From positions 1 through 64,000 of the forward strand of contig NZ_JAIZDP010000005.1 in the NCBI RefSeq assembly GCF_021554725.1: 64,000 bases of DNA, given 5' to 3'. The translations under genes were made by a program, and so were the position numbers. The stretch is from Sinomonas notoginsengisoli (GTDB lineage: Bacteria; Actinomycetota; Actinomycetes; Actinomycetales; Micrococcaceae). Below the pieces are notes generated by a model. It made no database searches, was not told the DNA's origin, and saw only the letters and a list, made by a program, of their open reading frames with translations. Positions 18,606 to 27,656 of the stretch are shown piece by piece; position 1 is the first letter of the stretch; every line of letters starts with the position of its first letter.

Positions 18606-18611
18606 TAGTCT
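18606..18611 (+). promoter_or_regulatory. Trm112-like gene -10 element (TAGTCT)
   Basis: TAGTCT is followed by 7 bases and the ATG at 18619. The AGAAGG just before the ATG is too close to serve as a ribosome-binding site, which supports a leaderless start. Confidence 0.5.
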
Positions 18612-18618
18612 AGAAGGC

Positions 18619-18819
18619 ATGCCGAATCTCAGCCCATCACTGCTCGCGATCCTCAGGTGCCCCGTGACGGGATCCGCGCTCGTCCAGGAGGGGGAGACCC
18701 TCGTCACGGCAGCGCCGGGGCCGGACGGCACACGCCCGCGCTACTCGATCGAGGACGGCATTCCTGTCCTTCTCGCCCCCGCCACGGACCTCACGCACAA
18801 CCAGGAGCCCGACGCATGA
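18619..18819 (+). CDS. Trm112-like small protein
   Basis: 66-aa protein of the UPF0434/Trm112 type: [14 protein letters not shown] at the N-terminus and the [12 protein letters not shown] segment before the C-terminus. Trm112 proteins act as stabilising partners of methyltransferases; bacterial members are often small zinc proteins, but only one Cys is kept here, so zinc binding is unlikely. Its stop codon overlaps the ahcY start in ATGA (18816-18819), implying translational coupling with the gene that recycles S-adenosylhomocysteine, the product of methyltransferases. Confidence 0.85.
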   Translation: MPNLSPSLLAILRCPVTGSALVQEGETLVTAAPGPDGTRPRYSIEDGIPVLLAPATDLTHNQEPDA

Positions 18820-20309
18820 GCCTCACGTACAAGGTCAAGGACCTGTCCCTCCACGAGGCGGGACGCCATCAGATCCGTCTCGCGGAGCACGAGATGCCGG
18901 GGCTGATGGCGCTGCGCGAGGAGTATGCAGCCTCGCAGCCGCTCGCAGGTGCCCGTATTGCCGGGTCCCTGCACATGACAGTCCAGACCGCCGTCCTCAT
19001 CGAGACCCTCGTGGCGCTCGGCGCCGAGGTCCGCTGGGCCTCGTGCAACATCTTCTCCACTCAGGACGAGGCGGCGGCCGCCGTCGTCGTCGGCCCCGGC
19101 ACGCCTGAGGATCCCGAGGGCGTTCCCGTCTTCGCCTGGAAGGGCGAGACGCTCGAGGAGTACTGGTGGACGGCGGAGCAGATCCTCACCTGGCCCGGCG
19201 CCGATGAGGACCCGTCGCGCGGCCCGAACATGATCCTCGACGACGGCGGCGACGCGACGCTCCTCGTGCACAAGGGCGTCGAGTTCGAGGCAGCCGGCTC
19301 CGTGCCGGCGCCCACCGAGGATGACCCGCACGAGTACCGGGTGATCCTCGACGTCCTGCGCGCGGGACAGGAGAAGGACCCGCAGAAGTGGACCCGCATC
19401 GCAGCGGGGATCAGGGGGGTGAGCGAGGAGACCACCACCGGCGTCCACCGCCTCTACCAGCTCGCCGAGCACGGCAAGCTCCTCTTCCCCGCCATCAACG
19501 TCAACGACGCTGTCACGAAGAGCAAGTTCGACAACCGGTACGGCATCCGTCACTCGCTGCCGGACGGGATCAACCGCGCCACGGACGTCCTGATCGGCGG
19601 CAAGGTGGCCGTGGTGTGCGGCTACGGCGACGTGGGCAAGGGCGCGGCCGAGGCCTTGCGCGGCCAGGGCGCGCGGGTGATCGTGACGGAGATCGATCCG
19701 ATCTGCGCCCTCCAGGCCGCGATGGACGGCTACCAGGTGGCACGGCTCGAGTCCGTCGTCGGCGAGGGAGACATCTTCATCACGACCACCGGCGGCAAGG
19801 ACATCATCCTCGCGAGCCACATGGAGGCCATGAAGGACAAGGCTATCGTCGGCAACGTGGGCCACTTCGACAATGAGATCGACATGGCCGGCCTCGCCGC
19901 GGTCCCCGGCATCGGCAAGATCGAGATCAAGCCGCAGGTTCACGAGTGGGTCTTCCCCGCCGCCGCGGGGATCGACGGCGCCGTGCCCGAGCACTCTGTC
20001 ATCGTGCTCTCCGAGGGGCGCCTGCTCAATCTTGGCAACGCGACGGGCCACCCGTCCTTCGTCATGAGCAACTCGTTCGCCAACCAGACGATCGCCCAGA
20101 TCGAGCTGTGGACCAAGCGCGACGAACCTGCGGAGGGTGGTGGGTACGCGAACCAGGTCTACGTCCTGCCGAAGGTGCTCGACGAGAAGGTGGCACGCCT
20201 CCACCTCGGGGCGCTCGGGGTCGAGCTGACCGAGCTGACCAAGGAGCAGGCGGAGTACCTCGGCCTGGACGTCGCTGGCCCGTACAAGGCTGATCACTAC
20301 AGGTACTGA
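18816..20309 (+). CDS. ahcY: S-adenosylhomocysteine hydrolase
   Basis: NAD-dependent enzyme that splits S-adenosylhomocysteine into adenosine and homocysteine, relieving product inhibition of methyltransferases. The 497-aa protein has [20 protein letters not shown], the NAD-binding motif GYGDVGKG at 269-276 and the C-terminal KADHYRY. Length matches the longer actinobacterial form, with an insertion in the substrate domain around residues 90-160. The ATG overlaps the Trm112-like stop by four bases, with AGGAG about 10 bases upstream. The preceding leaderless promoter probably drives both genes. Confidence 0.97.
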   Translation: MSLTYKVKDLSLHEAGRHQIRLAEHEMPGLMALREEYAASQPLAGARIAGSLHMTVQTAVLIETLVALGAEVRWASCNIFSTQDEAAAAVVVGPGTPEDPEGVPVFAWKGETLEEYWWTAEQILTWPGADEDPSRGPNMILDDGGDATLLVHKGVEFEAAGSVPAPTEDDPHEYRVILDVLRAGQEKDPQKWTRIAAGIRGVSEETTTGVHRLYQLAEHGKLLFPAINVNDAVTKSKFDNRYGIRHSLPDGINRATDVLIGGKVAVVCGYGDVGKGAAEALRGQGARVIVTEIDPICALQAAMDGYQVARLESVVGEGDIFITTTGGKDIILASHMEAMKDKAIVGNVGHFDNEIDMAGLAAVPGIGKIEIKPQVHEWVFPAAAGIDGAVPEHSVIVLSEGRLLNLGNATGHPSFVMSNSFANQTIAQIELWTKRDEPAEGGGYANQVYVLPKVLDEKVARLHLGALGVELTELTKEQAEYLGLDVAGPYKADHYRY

Positions 20310-20348
20310 CCGCTAGCGGTTTGACCGCTCTCCCCGCAGCGCGCTGGC

Positions 20349-20384
20349 CCGATCGTGTCCCGACCGTGCCCGGGATGTGATCGG
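20349..20384. other. Interrupted hairpin between ahcY and the L,D-transpeptidase gene
   Basis: CCGATC (20349-20354) pairs with GATCGG (20379-20384) and TCCCG (20358-20362) with CGGGA (20371-20375), separated by a symmetric 3x3 internal loop. No T-run follows. It could terminate ahcY transcription. A smaller palindrome, ACCGCTAGCGGT, sits at 20309-20320 over the ahcY stop. Confidence 0.45.
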
Positions 20385-20403
20385 TCCGGCGTGCCCCTGC
20401 CGG

Positions 20404-20409
20404 TACGCT
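20404..20409 (+). promoter_or_regulatory. Putative L,D-transpeptidase -10 element (TACGCT)
   Basis: TACGCT lies 34 bases before the GTG at 20444, giving a short leader that contains the strong GGGGGAGGAG ribosome-binding site. Confidence 0.35.
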
Positions 20410-20443
20410 TGCAAGAAGGCTTGCTGGGGGAGGAGAACTGTTG

Positions 20444-21673
20444 GTGTCTGATCGGAAGAGGTTCGGTAAGGGCGGCAAGATCGCCATTCTCGTCGCTGTG
20501 CTCACGCTCGCGGGCGTAGGTGGGACCTTCGCCGCCGCCGGCCCGCTCCAGCCTTCGCCGATCACCTCCGAGTCCGCCTCGCCCCTTCGCAGCGAGCCCG
20601 GCACTGCCTTCCCCGTGATCAAGCCCGCGGCAGCCACAGCGGTGCCCGCGGCAGGTGCGAAGGAAGTCAATCCCGCCGCGCCGGTGAAGCTGACGGTGAC
20701 CGACGGCACCCTTGACAACGTGAGCCTCCGCTCCGCCGCAGGGCAGGACGTCGAGGGAGCGCTGAGTGCGGCCCGGACCGAGTGGACGTCAAACGGACAG
20801 CTCGCATTCAACTCGACATACACCCTCAGCTACACGACCGTCGATGCCGCCGGCCGGACCGCCTCGTCGACCTCGACATTCACGACGGTGTCGACCAAGA
20901 ACGAGGCCGACGCCGCGATGTACCCGCTGGACGGCATGAGAGTCGGTGTGGCACAGCCGATCCAGCTCACCTTCAGCGAGCCGGTGAAGAACAAGAAGGC
21001 CGTGGAGAAGGCGATCAGCATCACCTCGACCTCGGGCCAGCCCGGGGCATTCCACTGGTTCAGCGACACGATGGTGCGATTCCGCCCCGAGACGTTCTGG
21101 GCGGCGAACAGCACGGTCACGGTCAAGATGGACCTCTTCGGGGTTGACCTCGGCGGCGGGCAGATCGGCAACTTCTCCAAGACCAACACCGTCCACATCG
21201 GGGACAAGCGCACTGCAGTGGCGGACGCCAAGGCGCATACCTTCAAGGCCTATGTCAATGACAAGGAGGTCCACGCCTGGCCAGCCACCCTCGGTGACAC
21301 CCGCTTCCCGTCCGCCCGGGGCTATCTCGTGCTGATGGAGAAGCAGCGCCGGGCGCACTTTGTGGCCGCGTCGATCGGGCTCAAGCCCGGCGACCCGGCG
21401 AACTATGGCGAACTCGACGTCGAGTACGCCACGCGCCTGACCCCAAGCGGCGAGTTCATCCATCAGGCAACCGAGACCGCTATGCCGTACCTCGGCCAGG
21501 TGAATCTCTCGCACGGCTGTATCGGACTGGGACCCGAGGGCGCCGCCTGGGTGTTCGACAACATGACCACGGGTGATGTCGTCCAGGTCATCAACACCGA
21601 TGGCGAGCATGCCAATTTCGATGACGGCTTCGGGGACTGGAACATCCCGTGGGCCCAGTACGGCAACGGGTAG
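20444..21673 (+). CDS. L,D-transpeptidase (YkuD domain) with Ig-like domain
   Basis: Cross-links peptidoglycan stem peptides (3-3 links) or attaches proteins, outside the membrane. The 409-aa protein has an N-terminal hydrophobic segment near residues 12-30 (signal or anchor), a low-complexity linker, an Ig-like region starting near DAAMYPLDGMRVGV, and a C-terminal YkuD domain. The catalytic motif SHGCIGL places Cys359, with a more N-terminal His (GEFIHQA). GTG at 20444 has GGAGGAG eight bases upstream; the TTG three bases before it is an alternative. The order anchor, Ig-like, YkuD matches mycobacterial LdtMt2-type enzymes, which resist most beta-lactams except carbapenems. Confidence 0.93.
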   Translation: MSDRKRFGKGGKIAILVAVLTLAGVGGTFAAAGPLQPSPITSESASPLRSEPGTAFPVIKPAAATAVPAAGAKEVNPAAPVKLTVTDGTLDNVSLRSAAGQDVEGALSAARTEWTSNGQLAFNSTYTLSYTTVDAAGRTASSTSTFTTVSTKNEADAAMYPLDGMRVGVAQPIQLTFSEPVKNKKAVEKAISITSTSGQPGAFHWFSDTMVRFRPETFWAANSTVTVKMDLFGVDLGGGQIGNFSKTNTVHIGDKRTAVADAKAHTFKAYVNDKEVHAWPATLGDTRFPSARGYLVLMEKQRRAHFVAASIGLKPGDPANYGELDVEYATRLTPSGEFIHQATETAMPYLGQVNLSHGCIGLGPEGAAWVFDNMTTGDVVQVINTDGEHANFDDGFGDWNIPWAQYGNG

Positions 21674-21770
21674 ACGGCCAGGTGCGATAACGCTTCGGCC
21701 ACGCCGGTGCCGACGCCCGGGAAGCGGGCCTCATCAGCGGGTACGGTGGATCCAGACCATGCAGACTCCA

Positions 21771-21784
21771 GGCCCGCGCGGGCC
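21771..21784. repeat. Perfect 14-bp GC palindrome before the TIGR01906 gene
   Basis: GGCCCGCGCGGGCC is a perfect palindrome ending 11 bases before the GTG start at 21796. It may be an operator or a hairpin near the translation start. TACGGT at 21742-21747 is a possible -10, which would place the palindrome in the leader. Confidence 0.5.
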
Positions 21785-21795
21785 ATTACTGGACG

Positions 21796-22851
21796 GTGAC
21801 AGTGTTGACCGACAACAGACCCGGATCTGAGTCCGGGGCCGACTTCGACGAGTCCCGGGACAGCGATGAACCGGCGTTCGAGTGGATGACGAATGCCCGC
21901 CGGTCCGGGGCGCATACGGCCGACGGCGCAGCCGAACCCGCCGCTGCCGGCAAGCCGAAGGACGAGCGCGCTCCTGACTCCTCCCGAGCCGGAGAGGCGC
22001 CGGTCTCCACCGAGAAGACGGTGCCACGGGAAGAGCCTGTGCCACACAGGGAACCCGCCCCGACGGGCGCGCTCAACGTCAGGCCGCCCGAGGAGGAGGT
22101 CAGGAGGAGGCGCGACCAGCGGGATGCGGTGGCCCGCTCCAAGCCCGCCGGCCGCCGTGTCGTCCAGGTGCTCATGGCGATCCTCGCCCCGTTCCTCCTG
22201 CTCATTTCGGCAGTTCGCCTTGTCGCCAGCCCCGCGTTCCTCTGGATCGAGTACTACCGACCGGGCTTTCCCGGGGACGGGTATGGGTTCACAGCGGACG
22301 ACAGGCTCACGTACGGCTCGTATGCCGTGGACTTTCTCGCCAACCTCGCGGGGCCCAGGTACCTCGGCGACCTCGTGTTCCCCTCGGGCGAGCACCTCTT
22401 CACGGGTGCCGAGGTCAGCCACATGGCCGACGTCAAGGGCGTGGTACTGGCGGCGTACGGGGCGGGAATCATCCTGGTGCTGTTCTTCGTCATCGCGTAC
22501 CTGGGCCTGAGGAAGACTCCGGGCGCGTTCACTCGGGGCCTGTTCGCAGGCGGGTTCGTGACCATCGCCGTGATCGTGGCACTGGCCGTCCTCGCCGTGC
22601 TGGGCTGGCAGCAGTTCTTCATGGAGTTCCATCGGCTGTTCTTTGCCAATGGGACGTGGACGTTCCGGCTCGAGGACACCCTCATCCGGCTCTTCCCAGG
22701 GCAGTTCTGGGTGGATTCCGCGGCGGTGGTCGGCGTGCTCGTGGCGCTCGCGGCCAGCCTGATGGTGATCTTCTGCTGGCCGACGCCGCGCCGCCGGGGC
22801 CGGCGGTCAGTCGCGCGGGAAGTCGACAGCGCCGAGGATCACGCCGAGTAG
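21796..22851 (+). CDS. TIGR01906 (DUF1461) family integral membrane protein
   Basis: Unknown function. The 351-aa protein has an N-terminal disordered charged region of about 115 residues, then four transmembrane segments near 122-145, 213-237, 249-275 and 308-332. The family loop LTYGSYAVDFLA and the GAEVSHMADVKGV segment, the hallmark of TIGR01906, lie between the first two helices. GTG at 21796 lacks a clear Shine-Dalgarno, so the N-terminal limit is uncertain. The last 13 bases overlap the convergent acyl-CoA synthetase gene. Confidence 0.87.
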   Translation: MTVLTDNRPGSESGADFDESRDSDEPAFEWMTNARRSGAHTADGAAEPAAAGKPKDERAPDSSRAGEAPVSTEKTVPREEPVPHREPAPTGALNVRPPEEEVRRRRDQRDAVARSKPAGRRVVQVLMAILAPFLLLISAVRLVASPAFLWIEYYRPGFPGDGYGFTADDRLTYGSYAVDFLANLAGPRYLGDLVFPSGEHLFTGAEVSHMADVKGVVLAAYGAGIILVLFFVIAYLGLRKTPGAFTRGLFAGGFVTIAVIVALAVLAVLGWQQFFMEFHRLFFANGTWTFRLEDTLIRLFPGQFWVDSAAVVGVLVALAASLMVIFCWPTPRRRGRRSVAREVDSAEDHAE

Positions 22852-24725
22852 AGATCCGAGAGCAGCTCGGGGAATGACGCGACGAGGCGCTGGCGCCGCA
22901 GCTTGAGGGACGGTGTCAGGTCCCCGTCCTCGAGGGTGAGCTCCCGCGGGAGGACGACGAAGCGGCGGATCGACTCGGCGCGCGAGACGGTGCTGTTGGC
23001 GACGTCGACTGCCTGCTGGACCTCGGCGAGCACCTCGGGATCGTCGGACGCCTCCGCAATGCTCAGCACCCGCCCACGGCGACGCGACCACGCGGCCAGC
23101 TGATCGCCGTCGAGCGCCACGAGGGCGCCCACGAAGGGACGTCCCTCGCCCACCACCACTGCGTGGGCTACGAGCTCGGACTCGCGCAGGGCCTCCTCGA
23201 GGGGCCCCGGGACGACGTTCTTGCCGCCGGCAGTCACGAGTACGTCCTTGAGGCGGCCGGTGATGGTGAGGAAACCGTCCGCGTCGAGTGCGCCAAGGTC
23301 TCCCGTGGCGAAGTAGCCGTCCTCGCGGAACGCGGCGCCGAGGGCTTGTGCCGCGGCAGGCTCGCCCGCGTCCGTGCGGTATCCCCGGATGACTCCGATG
23401 CCCTTGACGAGCACCTCGCCGTTGCTGTCGATCCGGATCGAGGTCCCGGGGACCGGCTGCCCCACGCTTCCCACACGTGTTGCGCCGGGCGTATTGACCG
23501 TGCACGGTGCGGTCGTCTCCGTGAGCCCATAGCCCTCGAGCACGGTGAGCCCCGCGCCGCGGAAGAAGTGCGCGAGAGACGGGCTGAGCGCGCTCCCGCC
23601 CGAGACGATTGTCGACACCTGGCCGCCGAACGCGGCCCGGAGCCGACCGTAGACGAGCCGTTCGAAGACCGCGTGCCGGAGCCGCAGCGCCCGTCCCGGA
23701 CCGTCGCCCTGGCCGGAAGCCTCATGGTCGAGCGCACGGGAGTACTCACGCGCCGTCTCGGCGGCGCGCTCGAAGAGCGAGCCCCGCACGCCTTCGGCAG
23801 CCCGCTCCTGCGCCGCACTGTAGACCTTCTCGAACACCCGGGGTACGGCAAGCAGGAACGTGGGCTGGAACGTGGCAAGGTCCTCGAGCAGCGTGGATTG
23901 GCGCGAGTGCCCCAAGACCACACCGGAGGCGATGCACGTGATCTGGACCGCCCGGGCCAGCACATGCGCAAGGGGGAGGAACATCAGGGTCCGGGCCCCC
24001 GGGCCGACGACCTCCGGGAGGTGGGCGTGGAGGTTGACGGCGAGCAGCGCGAGGTTGCCGTGGGTGATCTCGCAGCCCTTGGGACGCCCCGTGGTGCCGG
24101 ACGTGTAGACGAGGGTGGCGAGCGAATCGAGCCGGGCCGCGCTGCGATGCAGCTCGAGCTCCCGTTCCGAGACCCCGAGGCCCGGCCCCGCGAGGCTCAG
24201 GAAGTTCGACCCGGTGCCCTCCTCGCTCATCAGCGTGACGGGGAGCCACGTTTGGGCGAGCTCGGGTGAGTCGGCGATGGCCTCCTGCACCTTGAGGGCG
24301 AGGTGGCTGCTCTCGACGAACACCCGGCGCGCTCCCGAATCGGCGAGGATGTACGCGATCTGTGACGGAGAGGACGTCTCGTAGATGGGGACGGGCACGC
24401 CGCCCGCATACCAGACAGCGAAGTCGACGAGGGCCCACGCGTAGCTTGAGGCCGAGATGACCGCGACGCGGTCCCCGGCGTCGAGGCCACTCGCGATGAG
24501 CCCCTGGGCGAGCGAGACGACCTCACGCTGGAACTGGGCGGCGGAGACCGGTTCCCAGCCCGTCTCAGTCCGGCGCGAGAAGAGCTCTGCGTCAGGGTCC
24601 TCGGCGACGCGGGACTCGAGGAGGTCGGTGACGTTGGCGTCGGGCGGGAGAGTGGCGAGGAGCTCGGCAGAGGCCTCGGTTCTCCGAGCCTGCTGCTGGG
24701 ACTCGGCCTCCAGTTCGCCTGCCAC
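22839..24725 (-). CDS. AMP-dependent long-chain fatty acid-CoA ligase (FadD15-like)
   Basis: Activates fatty acids to acyl-CoA through an acyl-adenylate. The 628-aa protein has the ATP loop LVYTSGTTGRPKG at about 205-217, the GYGLTETTAP adenine-binding motif, the GYFATGDLG motif and the C-terminal catalytic-lysine segment ending LTPSLKLRRQ. Length and motifs fit the long-chain FadD15/FACS group rather than acetyl-CoA synthetases. GTG at 24725 has a GAGGGAGAA ribosome-binding site. It lies 134 nt downstream of pmt on the same strand and overlaps the TIGR01906 gene tail to tail. Exact substrate chain length cannot be inferred. Confidence 0.93.
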   Translation of the reverse strand: MAGELEAESQQQARRTEASAELLATLPPDANVTDLLESRVAEDPDAELFSRRTETGWEPVSAAQFQREVVSLAQGLIASGLDAGDRVAVISASSYAWALVDFAVWYAGGVPVPIYETSSPSQIAYILADSGARRVFVESSHLALKVQEAIADSPELAQTWLPVTLMSEEGTGSNFLSLAGPGLGVSERELELHRSAARLDSLATLVYTSGTTGRPKGCEITHGNLALLAVNLHAHLPEVVGPGARTLMFLPLAHVLARAVQITCIASGVVLGHSRQSTLLEDLATFQPTFLLAVPRVFEKVYSAAQERAAEGVRGSLFERAAETAREYSRALDHEASGQGDGPGRALRLRHAVFERLVYGRLRAAFGGQVSTIVSGGSALSPSLAHFFRGAGLTVLEGYGLTETTAPCTVNTPGATRVGSVGQPVPGTSIRIDSNGEVLVKGIGVIRGYRTDAGEPAAAQALGAAFREDGYFATGDLGALDADGFLTITGRLKDVLVTAGGKNVVPGPLEEALRESELVAHAVVVGEGRPFVGALVALDGDQLAAWSRRRGRVLSIAEASDDPEVLAEVQQAVDVANSTVSRAESIRRFVVLPRELTLEDGDLTPSLKLRRQRLVASFPELLSDLYSA

Positions 24726-24859
24726 CTGTTCTCCCTCTTCCGCGCCTATCGCGCCTTGTCCGCTCCGGCGTTCGTGTCGACTGGCACTGCTTCCCCCATC
24801 CCCCGCCCCCCATCCTGCCATCTTCCGTGCTGGGGGGGCGGCTGCCACGGGCGGGACGG

Positions 24860-26521
24860 CTAGGTCCAGCTCGGCATCCACAGCCGCAGACGCCATTCGA
24901 GGTACGGCATGGGTTCCCCGGTCCAGAGGGGCATGAGGTAGGCGGACACCACGAGGGTGGCGAGGACGAAGACGCCGACTGCCAGGAATCCGGCCTGCCG
25001 GCGGGCCGGCGGGTCGGTCGGACGGCCGAGCGCGAGCCCGAGGACCGTGGCCAGGGCGAGGATGAGGAAGGGCTCGAAGGAGACGGCGTAGAACGCGAAC
25101 ATCGTCCGGTCTGGGTACATGAACCACGGCAGGTAGCCGGCGGCGACGCCGCCCAGGATGGCGCCAGCGCGCCAGTCGCGCCGCCCGGCCCACAGCAGCA
25201 CGAGCACGGCGAGCGATACTGTGGCCGCCCACCAGATCAGCGGATTGCCCACGGAGAGCACGGCGGACGAGCAGTGCTGGACACCGCACACCCCCGAGGG
25301 CTCCGCATAGTAGAACGAGACTGGGCGCCCTTGGAGGAGCCAGCTCCATGGGCTTGAGGCATACGGGTGCGGCGACGAGAGCCCATTGTGGAAGGAATAG
25401 GCCTCTTGGTGGTAGTGCACAAGGGACCGCAGGGGCGCGGGGACCCAGTTCCACGCCGGGTCGGGGTTCTCCTCCGCCCAATGACGGTAGAAGCCGTTGT
25501 CCGAGAGGAACCATCCGGTCCACGAGGCGAGGTACACAGCACCCGCGGTGAGAAGGATGCTCGCCGCCGCGAGAGGCGCATCCCGCACGATCGCACCCGG
25601 GAACCAGCCGCGGACCCCCGCCTCGCGCCGCGCCCCGGCATCCCAGAGGACCGTCATGATCCCGAAGACCGCGATGAAGGCGAGCGCGGACCACTTGACC
25701 CCGACCGCGAGGCCCAGGCAGATTCCGGCGGTGACCCGCCACCACCGCACGCCGAGCCACGGACCGGCCACGAGCGCCGTCGGCCGTATCCGCCCGTCCG
25801 GTCCCGCCAGTGCGCCGAGGTGGGCCGCGAGGCGCCGCCGTCCGTCGTCGCGGTCCAGAAGGAGCGCGCAGAAGGCGGCCAGTATCCAGAACGAGAGGAA
25901 GATGTCCAAGATGCCCGTGCGGGAGAGGACCAGATGGTGCCCGTCGATGGCCAGGAGGAGGCCGGCTGCGGCCGCGAGCGTGTGGGAGCGGAACAGCCGA
26001 CGGGCGGCCCACGCAGTCATCATGACAGCCAGGGTCCCGACCACGGCGGCAGAGAAGCGCCAGCCAAACGAGCTTGCTGGGCCGAAGAGAGCCATCCCGA
26101 AGGCGATCATCCACTTGCCCACCGGGGGATGGACCACATACTCAGGCGAGGCGAGCAGGCCGGCCATGTCGCCGTTGACGAAGAGGTCGTTGGCGTTCTG
26201 GGTCCAGCTCCGCTCGACCCCGGAGACGAGATAGGAGTAAGCGTCCTTGACGTAGTAGGTCTCGTCGAAGATGAGGGCGTGCGGCTGGTCGAGCTGCCAG
26301 AGCCGCAAGATGCCTGCGATGACACCGGCCGCGACCGGGATGAGCCAGACGAGCAGGCGGTCGCGACGGCCGGCATCCCTCCACGCGCTGGCTGGTCCGA
26401 GGAGCCTGGTGTGCAGGGAGTCTGCGGTTCGGCCCGCCGCGGCCGAAGGGGGGTCGAGCAGGCGGGAGCGCGGGGAGTTCCAGCTGCGCACCTGGGCACG
26501 GGTCTCGGTCGGGGTGGCCAT
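24860..26521 (-). CDS. pmt: Dolichyl/polyprenyl-phosphate-mannose protein O-mannosyltransferase
   Basis: GT39 enzyme that transfers mannose from polyprenyl-phosphate-mannose to Ser/Thr of proteins being exported by Sec. The 553-aa polytopic protein has about eleven hydrophobic segments; the first external loop holds the catalytic acidic pair in IFDETYYVKDAYSY, and a GVKWSALAF segment typical of the family follows. The ATG at 26521 has TAGCAT (minus strand 26535-26530) 8 bases upstream and no Shine-Dalgarno. Divergent from rsmI with only 61 bp between, the same arrangement as mycobacterial Rv1002c/Rv1003. Confidence 0.95.
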   Translation of the reverse strand: MATPTETRAQVRSWNSPRSRLLDPPSAAAGRTADSLHTRLLGPASAWRDAGRRDRLLVWLIPVAAGVIAGILRLWQLDQPHALIFDETYYVKDAYSYLVSGVERSWTQNANDLFVNGDMAGLLASPEYVVHPPVGKWMIAFGMALFGPASSFGWRFSAAVVGTLAVMMTAWAARRLFRSHTLAAAAGLLLAIDGHHLVLSRTGILDIFLSFWILAAFCALLLDRDDGRRRLAAHLGALAGPDGRIRPTALVAGPWLGVRWWRVTAGICLGLAVGVKWSALAFIAVFGIMTVLWDAGARREAGVRGWFPGAIVRDAPLAAASILLTAGAVYLASWTGWFLSDNGFYRHWAEENPDPAWNWVPAPLRSLVHYHQEAYSFHNGLSSPHPYASSPWSWLLQGRPVSFYYAEPSGVCGVQHCSSAVLSVGNPLIWWAATVSLAVLVLLWAGRRDWRAGAILGGVAAGYLPWFMYPDRTMFAFYAVSFEPFLILALATVLGLALGRPTDPPARRQAGFLAVGVFVLATLVVSAYLMPLWTGEPMPYLEWRLRLWMPSWT

Positions 26522-26529
26522 CCTGCCCC

Positions 26530-26535
26530 ATGCTA
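26530..26535 (-). promoter_or_regulatory. pmt -10 element (TAGCAT)
   Basis: TAGCAT on the minus strand is 8 bases before the pmt ATG. Together with the rsmI element about 40 bp away it forms a compact divergent leaderless promoter pair. Confidence 0.5.
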
Positions 26536-26570
26536 CCGGTGGGCGTCGGGCACCTGCGGCAGTGCTGGCG

Positions 26571-26576
26571 TACGCT
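26571..26576 (+). promoter_or_regulatory. rsmI -10 element (TACGCT)
   Basis: TACGCT lies 6 bases before the rsmI GTG at 26583; there is no Shine-Dalgarno. Confidence 0.5.
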
Positions 26577-26582
26577 GGGTCG

Positions 26583-27482
26583 GTGCAGCAGCATCCCGAG
26601 ATCCCCACCGCAGCGCACGACGCCGGCGCTCCCGGTCGGCGGTCGGCTTCCGGCGGCGCTGTGGTCCTCGCAGCGACTCCTATCGGCAACCTCGGGGACG
26701 CGAGCCGCCGGCTGACCGAGCTGCTCGGCGAGGCGGATGTCATCGCGGCAGAGGACACCCGCCGCCTCCAGCGACTCGTACACGGCCTCGGAGTCCACCC
26801 GCGCGGGCGCATTCTGAGCTACCACGAGCACAGCGAGGCGGCAAAGACCCCCGAGCTCCTCGAGGCGGTCGCCGGCGGAGCGACCGTCCTCCTCGTCACG
26901 GACGCCGGGATGCCCGCGGTCTCAGACCCGGGCTACCGGCTGGTCGAGGCGGCGGTTGCGCGGGGCCTCACGGTCACGGCCGTGCCGGGTCCCTCCGCGG
27001 TCCTGACGGCGCTCGCCCTCTCAGGCCTGCCCACGGACCGGTTCTGCTTCGAGGGCTTCCTGCCGCGCAAGGCCGGCGAGCGGGCATCCCGGCTGGTCGA
27101 ACTGCGCACGGAGCGGCGCACCATGGTGTTCTTCGAGGCACCCCATCGGCTCGCGGCCATGCTGCGGGCGCTCGTGGACGCGTTCGGCGGCGACCGCCGC
27201 ATCGCGGTGTGCCGAGAGCTGACCAAGACCTATGAGGAGGTACTGCGGGGCACCGCGGGCGAGCTCGCCTCCTGGGCCGAGGCGGGCGAGGTCCGGGGGG
27301 AGATTGCGGTGGTGGCCGAAGGCGCTCCCGAGGCGCCTCCTGCACGGACGGAAGACCTCGTGGCGGACGTCCAGTCCCTCGTTGCCGCCGGCACGCGCCT
27401 CAAGGAGGCGGTTGCCGTCGTGGCGGATGAGGCCGGCACCAGCAAGCGCGAGCTGTATGCCGCCGTGCTAGCGTCCCGCTGA
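26583..27482 (+). CDS. rsmI: 16S rRNA (cytidine(1402)-2'-O)-methyltransferase
   Basis: SAM-dependent enzyme that 2'-O-methylates C1402 of 16S rRNA in the P-site. The 299-aa protein shows the tetrapyrrole-methylase-type fold: LAATPIGNLGD at the start of the domain (residues 29-39), AAEDTRR, SYHEHSE, VTDAGMPAVSDPGY and VPGPSAV, all diagnostic of RsmI. Start is GTG at 26583, preceded by TACGCT at 6 bases. Length is slightly above E. coli owing to an N-terminal extension of about 25 residues. Confidence 0.97.
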   Translation: MQQHPEIPTAAHDAGAPGRRSASGGAVVLAATPIGNLGDASRRLTELLGEADVIAAEDTRRLQRLVHGLGVHPRGRILSYHEHSEAAKTPELLEAVAGGATVLLVTDAGMPAVSDPGYRLVEAAVARGLTVTAVPGPSAVLTALALSGLPTDRFCFEGFLPRKAGERASRLVELRTERRTMVFFEAPHRLAAMLRALVDAFGGDRRIAVCRELTKTYEEVLRGTAGELASWAEAGEVRGEIAVVAEGAPEAPPARTEDLVADVQSLVAAGTRLKEAVAVVADEAGTSKRELYAAVLASR

Positions 27483-27599
27483 GAACTGGCAGTGCGTTCG
27501 CGAAACCCCGGAATCATGCGGAAGTAGATTGTGCAGTTGCACAGGTGAAGTGTGTCACTGTCATTCCGTTTTTCATGGACACCCGCGGGTCGCGGGGCC

Positions 27600-27605
27600 T
27601 AGCGT
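27600..27605 (+). promoter_or_regulatory. Putative gabD -10 element (TAGCGT)
   Basis: TAGCGT lies about 50 bases before the gabD GTG. Upstream are the inverted repeats GTGCA-N2-TGCAC at 27531-27542 and ACCCGCGGGT at 27581-27590, either of which could bind a regulator. Confidence 0.35.
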
Positions 27606-27656
27606 GGAAGGAGTCCACCGACGCTCGCCGCCGAGCGTGCCCATGAAGGAGTCGAC

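Noticed and set aside
24780-24845. G/C homopolymer-rich stretch between the FadD-like and pmt genes
   Set aside because: Runs of up to seven G/C look odd, but they make no stable symmetric hairpin or ORF; treated as ordinary GC-rich spacer that probably holds the fadD promoter.
22839-26114. Single long minus-strand ORF covering the acyl-CoA ligase and part of pmt
   Set aside because: The N-terminal half is an out-of-frame reading of pmt; the true ligase starts at GTG 24725 with its own ribosome-binding site.
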